Assembly: GCA_015039465.1 (NCBI GenBank)
Contig: MU130533.1
Span: 186,001 to 250,000 of the forward strand
DNA from: Phlegmacium glaucopus
Lineage: Eukaryota > Basidiomycota > Agaricomycetes > Agaricales > Cortinariaceae
Reading direction: 5' to 3'
Length of the DNA: 64,000 nt
Under the pieces are notes generated by a model. That model ran no database searches. It saw only the letters and a list, made by a program, of their open reading frames with translations, and was not told where the DNA came from. Shown one piece after another: positions 56,921 to 64,000 of this stretch (its first letter is position 1; every line of letters begins with the position of its first letter). A program made the translations under genes and the position numbers.

Positions 56921-59061
56921 ATGTTTTCCACCTCTATGATAGCCGTCAACGTTTTTCTCGTTTTTGTGGCTCTATGTATTTTAAAGGCAGTCTTTCGCTC
57001 ATTCAGACGAACCCCACTGCCACCTGGTCCAAAAGGTTTACCGCTGGTCGGAAACCTTTTGGATATGCCCGTTGAGAGAGAATGGCTCACTTTCGCACGT
57101 TGGGGTGAAGTATGGGGTTCGTTGTGTTTTTTTTCTCCAATTAATCCTATGTCATCTCAATGAATTCTTTCTAGGCGACATATGTTCGGTCACTGTACTT
57201 GGTCAACCCATCATAATCATCAATTCTGCTAAGGTGGCAAACGATATGCTGGACAAGAAAAGTGTGATCTACTCCGACCGACCTGTTCTTCAGATGGCAG
57301 GCGAGCTCGTTGGTTGGAAACATACTCTGGTTCTTTTGCCCTACGGCCCCCGCTTCCGTCGCTACCGACGTCTGTTCCACAGTCTTATAGGAAGTCAGGC
57401 AGTCGTCAAGCGTTTTTTTCCGGGTGAAGAACTAGAAGCTCGGCGTTTCCTGCGGCGAGTCCTCACGAAGCCCGACGATTTGGCTGTCCATGTACGAAAG
57501 TAAGTTACCTTCCTAGTTATGTAGGGATTCGTTCTCTCAAAAAATTCCTACAAACAGGACCGCGGGTGCTGTGATACTCAGGATATCGCATGGCTATGAA
57601 GTTAAGGAAGACAATGATCCCTTTGTCGGACTTGCCGATCAAGCTACCGAGCAATTCTCCTTAGCAACGGCTCCTGGCGGATTTTTGGTCGATCTCATTC
57701 CTGCTCGTACGACTTAAAACCTTCATACTCAAACTAGCATTTCTCATACCCTACAACAGTGCGTCACATCCCTCTATGGTTTCCTGGAGCCAGCTTTCGT
57801 CGAACGGCAAATGAATGGGGAATGACACTACTGCAAATGGTCAATCAGCCGTACGATTTTGTAAAGCAACAAGTGGTACCCTTCAAGCTTTCCTTCTAGT
57901 GCGTGCCAGCATCTGATCATAGTGTTTATTTGCCCACAGGCTTCCGGTACCGCTGAGGTCTCCTTTGCTTCTACTCTATTGGAATGCAAGCCACTTAACG
58001 CCGAGGAGGAGTTCGATCTAAAATGGAGTGCCGCAAGCCTCTACTCCGGTAAGCCATGCCCCATTTCAAAATATAAAAATGATTTATTTCGGATATGCAG
58101 GTGCTTCTGATACGGTAAGATTCATACAAACCCTGCGTTGCCATGAAATTTAACGGTTGTACCAGACAGTGTCGGCGATATACTCATTTTTCTTAGCGCT
58201 TGCTCTGCACCCTGAGGTTGTTAGAAAGGCACAAGCTGAGATCGATGCCGTGGTCGGGAACGATAGACTTCCCACCTTTATGGATCGCCCCTACCTTCCA
58301 TATATTAACGCTCTTACCATGGAAGTTTTCCGATGGAATTCGGTCGTCCCTACCGGTACGTCTGGTTTCTCCCACAGCCCGTACCCAGAACATTAAGCAT
58401 AAGAAACCAAGCTGTTCCTCATCGCGTCATGCAGGACGACATTCATGAAGGCTATTTGATTCCAAAGGGATCTTTAGTGATACCAAACATTTGGTCAATA
58501 CGATAGCTTTGAAATTTAGATAAATGCTGATTTCAAGTTGCAGGAAATTCACACATGACCCTAGGACGTATGCGAAACCCTTTGAATTCAATCCGGAGCG
58601 GTTCATTGCCACCAAAGACCACAAGCCTGAGCGTGATCCACGGGAACTGTGCTTTGGGTTTGGTAGAAGGTAAGATAAAAACTTCATGGACCTTGATGGC
58701 AAAACTCTGATTCAACCTTCGATCACAGGATATGCCCAGGTGACCTTTTATTTAAGCCTAGCTTACTCAGACAAAGCTAAGATTATCCAGGAATCCACCT
58801 CGCTGACGCTTCAGTCTTTATATCCTGCGCGATGTCTCTAGCGGTTTTCGATATCACGAAGGTTGTCGAAAACGGGGTAACTATCGAGCCTGTGCACGAA
58901 AGTACAACTGGGACGATAAGGTGAGTTAAATCGGGGATCTGCTTTGGCAACGCAAGATGGACTAACGACGTGATGCAAGTCATCCAAAACCGTTCAAATG
59001 TAGTATCAAACCACGTTCGGAGAAGGCAATTTCGTTGATTGAAGCCGAGGAGGTGAAGTAA
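56921..59061 (+). CDS. Cytochrome P450 monooxygenase (O-methylsterigmatocystin oxidoreductase-like clan)
   Basis: About ten introns; frame is kept throughout. An N-terminal anchor (MFSTSMIAVNVFLVFVALCI) is followed by the proline hinge TPLPPGPKGLPLVGNLLDMP. Helix C shows LPYGPRFRRYRRLFHSL. The I-helix oxygen-binding motif is split by an intron as YSGASDT-TVSAI. The K-helix ExxR motif is TMEVFRWNSVVP. PERF lies in KPFEFNPERFIA. The heme loop is FGFGRRICPGIHLADASVF (FxxGxxxCxG, the Cys being the iron ligand). The protein ends SLIEAEEVK. All catalytic parts are present and the length is typical, so it should be active at the ER. Subfamily and substrate cannot be assigned with confidence. Confidence 0.92.
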
Positions 59062-59304
59062 GATTTCCAGAGACGGAGCTGGCCAGGTTGCCGGTTCCCT
59101 TTCTTTCAAGGGGTGTTATTATCTTTATTAAGTATCTTGTGCCTTCAACTTGAAGTTGTTCCATATATTCCTTTCGTTAGAGCTTGAACTTAGAAGTAGA
59201 TCGTAACCACTAGCAGGTTTTCAAATCAAACATTTTCCATGAAGCGCATAGGAAACCCCTACATATATATGCAGTACGGCCGATAGCATGGCTCTAATGG
59301 CTGT

Positions 59305-60255
59305 TCAGATATCCTTCATCTGGACATCTGCAATATTTGTTTCGTCGATCAGCATTTTAGCATCGTTACACGCATTTTGGGATGTTGATTCCGAGGGATG
59401 AGTTGGTTCAAATGCAGATTTAGCATTCGAATTTCTGATACTCGTATCGCGCCCTTCGTCTTCTCTTGGAGGGGGTTGGGAAGGGACCGTAGTTAGAAGG
59501 GATGTGGTTGATGTAAGACTAATTGGAGATTGCGTAGAAGGCTCAGAATCCGTTGAAAGTCCCGTAACCATGGGCTCTGAGAGCTTAGATGCACCAGGGA
59601 CTTGAGCGTCCTGAACAGCCTTCTCCAGATGGTCTGCACTGTCTTCAGTGAGTGATGGGCATGGTTTTACGCTTTCAACGCCCTCATCTTCGACAAAATA
59701 AGCCGTAAGAACTACAGGATGATTCATAATGACAAACCTTTGGCGATGGCGGGTGTTTCCCCCTTTTCAACCTGTAGAATCTTCTGCACTGAAGTCTGGA
59801 TACTGGTGAGGAAGGACGGATCGGATAATATCCGCACTTCCGCTACTGCACGTTCGACGACTGGGAACCTAGGCCAACATCAGGCCTCGACAAATGAATG
59901 ATAGAAATGATTGGGTTTCTCTTTACCTATCGACTTCCTGCCTGAGCTCCTTATGGACTAAATCTTGAGGCAAGTAATGGAGCATCTGGTCGGATGTTAG
60001 TCGCTGGCGAGCGATGTCTTCAATTCTGTCTTTGAATCCAGAGAACGAATCCTAAGTAGATAAGCCATGCAGGAATTACAAACGCAGAGTCGGATGAGGC
60101 ACTCACATCTCGTTGGAATTGTGCTAGTAGCTCTCGTCGTAGACGGTCGAATTCGCCGGTTTTTTTGAACCTGATGTAAATTTTATATCCTTATATACGA
60201 GAGAAATTCTGTTAACGCACTCTTCGACTAGCGTAGATGGGTTGTCAATTGGCAT
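59305..60255 (-). CDS. BOD1/SHG1-domain protein (COMPASS Shg1-like)
   Basis: MPIDNPSTLVEE starts at 60255, then FKKTGEFDRLRRELLAQFQR, DSFSGFKDRIEDIARQRLTS and DQMLHYLPQDLVHKELRQEV, then FPVVERAVAEVR. This is the short helical BOD1/SHG1 domain, in which the LVxEFKKxGxFDxLRRELL pattern is typical. Shg1 is a minor subunit of the COMPASS histone H3K4 methyltransferase; the animal relatives BOD1 and BOD1L act in chromosome attachment and in SETD1A complexes. The C-terminal half is disordered, rich in Ser, Thr, Pro and acids, and ends NIADVQMKDI. Three or four short introns. The start is 183 bases from the divergent HEM12 gene. Confidence 0.8.
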
Positions 60256-60437
60256 TTATGTTGTAAGTTACGGGTAAGTTACGGCTATAAACAGCCTAAG
60301 GTTACATAAGTCGGCGATTAGATTAGATCACAGGCGGCGTCCTTGTCTACCGGTAGTTTTTTTCTCAAACTACGTGTACCCAATTGACTGAGTATAAAAG
60401 ATAAGTCAGAATCCAGATCCTTAACACACACCTCAAG

Positions 60438-61686
60438 ATGACCACCGAATTCCCGTCTCTCAAAAATGATCTTTTACTTCGCGCGGCTCGAGGTCAGTCT
60501 CTTTTCGATGTCTTTGTATAAATGCAATCAACTCGCATCCAATTGTAGGCGAGAAAATAGAGCGAGCACCGGTTTGGGTCATGCGACAGGCTGGTCGATA
60601 TCTTCCTGGTAACCTCCCATGCAAGGATTGGAATGAAAAAGTAACCTGACATACTCTGATCATATACAAAGAATTCCGAAAGCTGCGCGAGTCGCACGAA
60701 TTCTTTGAAATCTGTCGTTCGCCGCCACTGGCTACCGAAATTACGCTACAGCCTATTCGACGATACACGGGACTGCTTGACGCCTCTATCATTTTTAGCG
60801 ACATTCTTGTTATTCCTCAGGCCATGGGAATGGAAGTTCTGATGAATCCAGGACCTTATTTCCCCAGTCCACTTGTCACTCCTGAAGATGTTTTCAAGCT
60901 CAAGTCCGTAGTCGATGTCGAGAAAGAATTGGGTTATGTTTTTCAGGCCATCACGATGACAAGGAAGGAGCTGAAGGGTGAAGTTCCCTTGATTGGTTTT
61001 TGTGGTGCACCATGGACGCTGTTTGCCTACATGATTGAAGGTGGAGGGAGCAAAACTTTCCAAAAAGCGAAAACATGGATTTTTAAATATCCGGAAGAAT
61101 CAAAAGCTCTTCTTTTGCGTATTGCGGACGTCTGCGTAGATTTCCTGGTTGGTCAAGTAAAGGCTGGAGCTCAGGTTAGTGTCGCTCAGGCAGTTGACAT
61201 AATCTTATTGTGTCTTTGCAGCTCTTGCAAGTATTTGATTCATGGGCAGGCGAGCTGTCGCCGTACGATTTTGAGCAATTCTCGTTCCCCACATTAAAAC
61301 ACATCTCTACGAATGTTCGCCGTCGTATTTCTGAAGAAAACCTTCTGGCAACTCCCATGACATTGTTTGCAAAGGGAGCGAACCATGCCTTGGGTTTCTT
61401 ATCCGCCAATGCGGGTTATGATGTCCTAGGTCTCGATTGGTGTATTGACCCGGTGGAAGCGCGAAATGTCGTTGGGGACTCTGTTGCTCTGCAGGGGAAC
61501 ATGGATCCTAATGTGTTGTATGGGGGAAGGGACGCCATTGAAGCTGCTGTGAAGCGGATGAGCGAAGGCTTCAGAGGTAAGCAAGGTGGATGGATCGCCA
61601 ATCTCGGCCATGGTATCACCCCTGGTGTCGACCCAGAGGATCTGCGGTGGTTCTTTGAATGTGTACACAAGTATTCGTCGCTATAA
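60438..61686 (+). CDS. HEM12: Uroporphyrinogen decarboxylase (Hem12)
   Basis: Cytosolic enzyme that removes four carboxyl groups from uroporphyrinogen III to give coproporphyrinogen III in heme synthesis. [20 protein letters not shown] starts at 60438. The invariant substrate-binding segment [16 protein letters not shown] follows, then [20 protein letters not shown] and [20 protein letters not shown]. Next are [60 protein letters not shown] and [14 protein letters not shown]. It ends [20 protein letters not shown] and CVHKYSSL. Length (about 365) is standard. Two introns are near 60493-60547 and 60612-60670, and a third interrupts after KAGAQ. Confidence 0.97.
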
Positions 61687-61978
61687 TCACTGAGGACCTA
61701 CAATTAAATAAACTGTGATAAATATTGATTTAGAACTCTCACAGAACCACTCCAACGGAGTATGTAGGTGTAGGGTGTAGGATTGTTGGAATATCAACTG
61801 TCTTTAAGCTGATAAGGAAAAATACTACAAAAGTTTAGATATATGGATGAAGCCTCGTGATGGGAGGTGAGGGAATGGTGGAATATGCACACAACAGATT
61901 GAAAAGATATGGTGATGCTAAACAACACAACTGGAAGATAAGTACTCTCCAGATATCAATGCAGAGAAAAATATATCA

Positions 61979-64000
61979 TCAGGCTATCACATCAGCAGAA
62001 CTAAAACTGCTTCGTCTTCTACGCACACTTCTTAGCCCTGGTCGCCCAGATTTTGAAGCAGGAATAACGACGGCCGCTACATTGTTCGCTACCCATGCAT
62101 CTGATGACGCTGTAGCAGTCCGTTTGAGGTTTGCAGTGTCACTCAATGAAGTATGTTGTATTCGTTTCGAAGGTATAAGCGTTGGTAACCGAGACAGATT
62201 AGAAGATGGAAGTGCGTTGACGTTACGCACGGGACGAGGTGGTATTGGTGGGGCGTTGGCCGCTGCCAACGCCTTTGCAGCTGAGGTGGTGCGTGTTGTT
62301 GCGAGTCGAGGTATCTTGTTGGGGCCTTGACGCGGGGGTTTCACTGGGGATGGTGGAGGGGCACGAGCCATTCCAGCCTTTTTGATGTTAGCTGCACCAG
62401 CAGTAGACCGCGTAACTCGTGTTGGTCTTTGATCTGAGGCCGTAATTCCTCTGGGGGGTACGGTCTTCATCTTCCGGGCAACGGGGGCTACACCTAGTGC
62501 AGGCAGAACATCATCTACTTCATCTTCATCATCGGAATCTTGGGCAACTCGTTTCGCGTTTGGAGTCTTGCGGGGCTGGCCTGGAGGCGCAATGGAGGTG
62601 GCCTTTGCGGCGGCGGCGGCAACGTGACGGCTCGGTGTAACAGGAGGCAGTGGTACAGTGGGTTGCGTAGGTGTTGTTTGCATAGCATCAACTTCGTCAT
62701 CAGTTTCAGCAGGTGGCGTCACTGGTGTAACAAGTGGGATTGAAGCAACCGCGTGGGACGTTTGAGTCTTACGTATCTCATCGATTGCAGCCCACTTGGC
62801 CCATTCCAGCTGCTTGAGATACAAGTACTGCTGTTGAGGGCCGACAACACTTCCCGGTCGCACTATGCGCATGAAAGCGATGGCTTCATTTGCTGTAAAA
62901 CCGTATTTCCAGATGAGATAGGCACCTATCAATGTACCTGTTCGTCCCAACCCGGCCTTGCACTGCAAGACTGAGATTTACTAACGCCTGTATAGTGATG
63001 AGAAGGGAACTCACGTGAACTGCAACTACTCCCCCGGCCTCGACGACGCGATCGGCAACATCTAGGAAAGTTCGCACAATTTCATCCGTAGGATTTGTGC
63101 CATCATCGAAATATAGTTCCATATGGTCAATCCCACGTTCCAAGAAGCTATTTCGATCGTAGAGTTCTGTATTCAATCGAACTACGAGTTTGATATTCCG
63201 TTTTTCGAAGTAGTCCAGGCAATTAAGGAAAGGGGTCGGAAGTTTGCGCTGCAAAGCCAGGTTGGAACTCGTGGAAGAAGAGGCGTTTGACTTGGAAATT
63301 TCTTTGGCCTCTTTCTCGCGTTTGATCCAACTCGAATCCACTGGTGATGCAAACGCAATGAAGTGGGGTGTTAACCAATTCCAATCACCGTTTTCAACCT
63401 TCTCGTAGAATTCATAATCTTCGACGCTGAATTCATTCATGTCGCATAGGCCATTTTGCATAGCTTTCCAGATACCCCAGAGGCAATCTTGAATGTTGAG
63501 GTTAAAGTCCGAAGGTCCTCTGCCTGCATCTCGGAATGGCATAAATTCGATTTCTGCAATAGGATGGAATGCCTCCCAGGGTGCACGACGTTGCACAATC
63601 ATCTAGAGGGAGGGTGCAGTCAAGATCGAAGCTCGCCAGAAACGGGAATTAATTACCACATAAAGAGCCATAAGCAATGCGGCATTGGCCTTCCTCCTAG
63701 GGTCGTCTGACGAGTATAGGACCAGTCTGTGTGATGCCAGTTCTTTATCCTGTCAGGGTTTAGTGAACAACAAGTGGGCACGTGCATGAGTGGCACGAGG
63801 AGGCAGCGTTGCAAGAACCCTATCGCACCTCAAGGAGTTCATGCATAAGTATGCATGCTTTGTATACCATTGCGATGTTCAAAGGGCCCCAGTCCTGGAA
63901 GAAGGAGAGATAGAGGAGTTGGTCGTCGATTGTAAAATAATAATAGGAAGCGTTATCGTCGGGTGTAATCGAAGGGCCGCCTCTTGTTTGAGAGCGTACA
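61979..64000 (-). CDS. CDC14: Cdc14-type dual-specificity phosphatase (5' end beyond window)
   Basis: Phosphatase that reverses Cdk phosphorylation at mitotic exit. The first exon visible, at the right edge, reads [20 protein letters not shown] then [20 protein letters not shown], the Cdc14 N-terminal domain. Further exons are [60 protein letters not shown] and [20 protein letters not shown]. The P-loop is split by an intron: [20 protein letters not shown], matching HCxxGxxRTG. Then [19 protein letters not shown] is typical of Cdc14. The C-terminal tail is long, basic and Pro/Ala-rich (about 61980-62780), with Ser/Thr-Pro sites, and ends [10 protein letters not shown]. The start codon lies outside the window. 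Confidence 0.95.

Overview
This 64 kb window is nuclear DNA from a basidiomycete fungus, most likely a mushroom-forming agaricomycete. The signs are dense genes on both strands, nearly all broken by very short introns (about 50-60 bases, GT-AG with one clear GC-AG). The gene families fit too: a two-DEP plus RGS regulator of the Thn1/FlbA type, a DUF6534-like membrane protein, an agaricomycete seven-helix GPCR-like protein and a cytochrome P450. About 31 genes can be supported; all coordinates given run from start codon to stop codon and include introns. I saw no transposon, CRISPR array, rRNA or tRNA gene.

Layout. 0-13 kb: the tail of an unknown gene, AP-3 mu adaptin (+), the Hsp90 co-chaperone Sti1 (-) with a heat-shock element in its promoter, a Zn2Cys6 transcription factor (+), and a Nup120/Nup160 nucleoporin (-). 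13-20 kb: a gene-poor stretch with two doubtful small ORFs, an unrecognised spliced gene (+), a membrane-anchored cytochrome b5-fold protein (-) and the DEP-RGS protein (-), whose 5' leader carries a GA/CT microsatellite. 20-27 kb: an unrecognised coiled-coil protein (+), an alpha/beta-hydrolase-like protein without a visible nucleophile elbow (+), UDP-glucuronate decarboxylase (-) and bystin/Enp1 (+).

27-42 kb is a compact housekeeping block: a degenerate dienelactone hydrolase fused to a SnoaL-like domain (-), cyclin C/Ssn8 (-), ribosomal protein uL3 (+), a PPR protein (+), an AMMECR1-domain protein (-), a Rab GTPase with a large insertion (-), ribosomal protein eS7 (-), the Cns1/TTC4 co-chaperone (-), an L-2-hydroxyglutarate dehydrogenase-like FAD enzyme (+) and complex I subunit NDUFA12 (-). 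42-46 kb holds 1.6 kb without a recognisable gene, then the GPCR-like gene (+). 46-53 kb: mitochondrial ribosomal protein bL12m (+), Not3/Not5 of CCR4-NOT (-) and the polarity scaffold Bem1/Scd2 (+). 53-59 kb is a looser, more accessory stretch with the DUF6534-like gene (+) and a P450 (+). 59-64 kb: a BOD1/SHG1-domain protein (-), uroporphyrinogen decarboxylase Hem12 (+) and the Cdc14 phosphatase (-), which runs off the right edge.

The genes do not form one pathway. Loose themes are Hsp90 co-chaperones (Sti1, Cns1), signalling and polarity (RGS, Bem1, Rab, GPCR-like, Cdc14), transcription (cyclin C, Not3/5, Shg1-like, zinc-cluster factor), translation and ribosome assembly (uL3, eS7, bystin, bL12m) and mitochondria (NDUFA12, PPR, L2HGDH-like, bL12m). 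I found no convincing wholly new multi-gene system. The most unusual items are the Rab GTPase with about 125 inserted residues, two hydrolase-fold proteins lacking their catalytic elbow, coding micro-exons of 6-15 bases in three genes, and several unrecognised genes.
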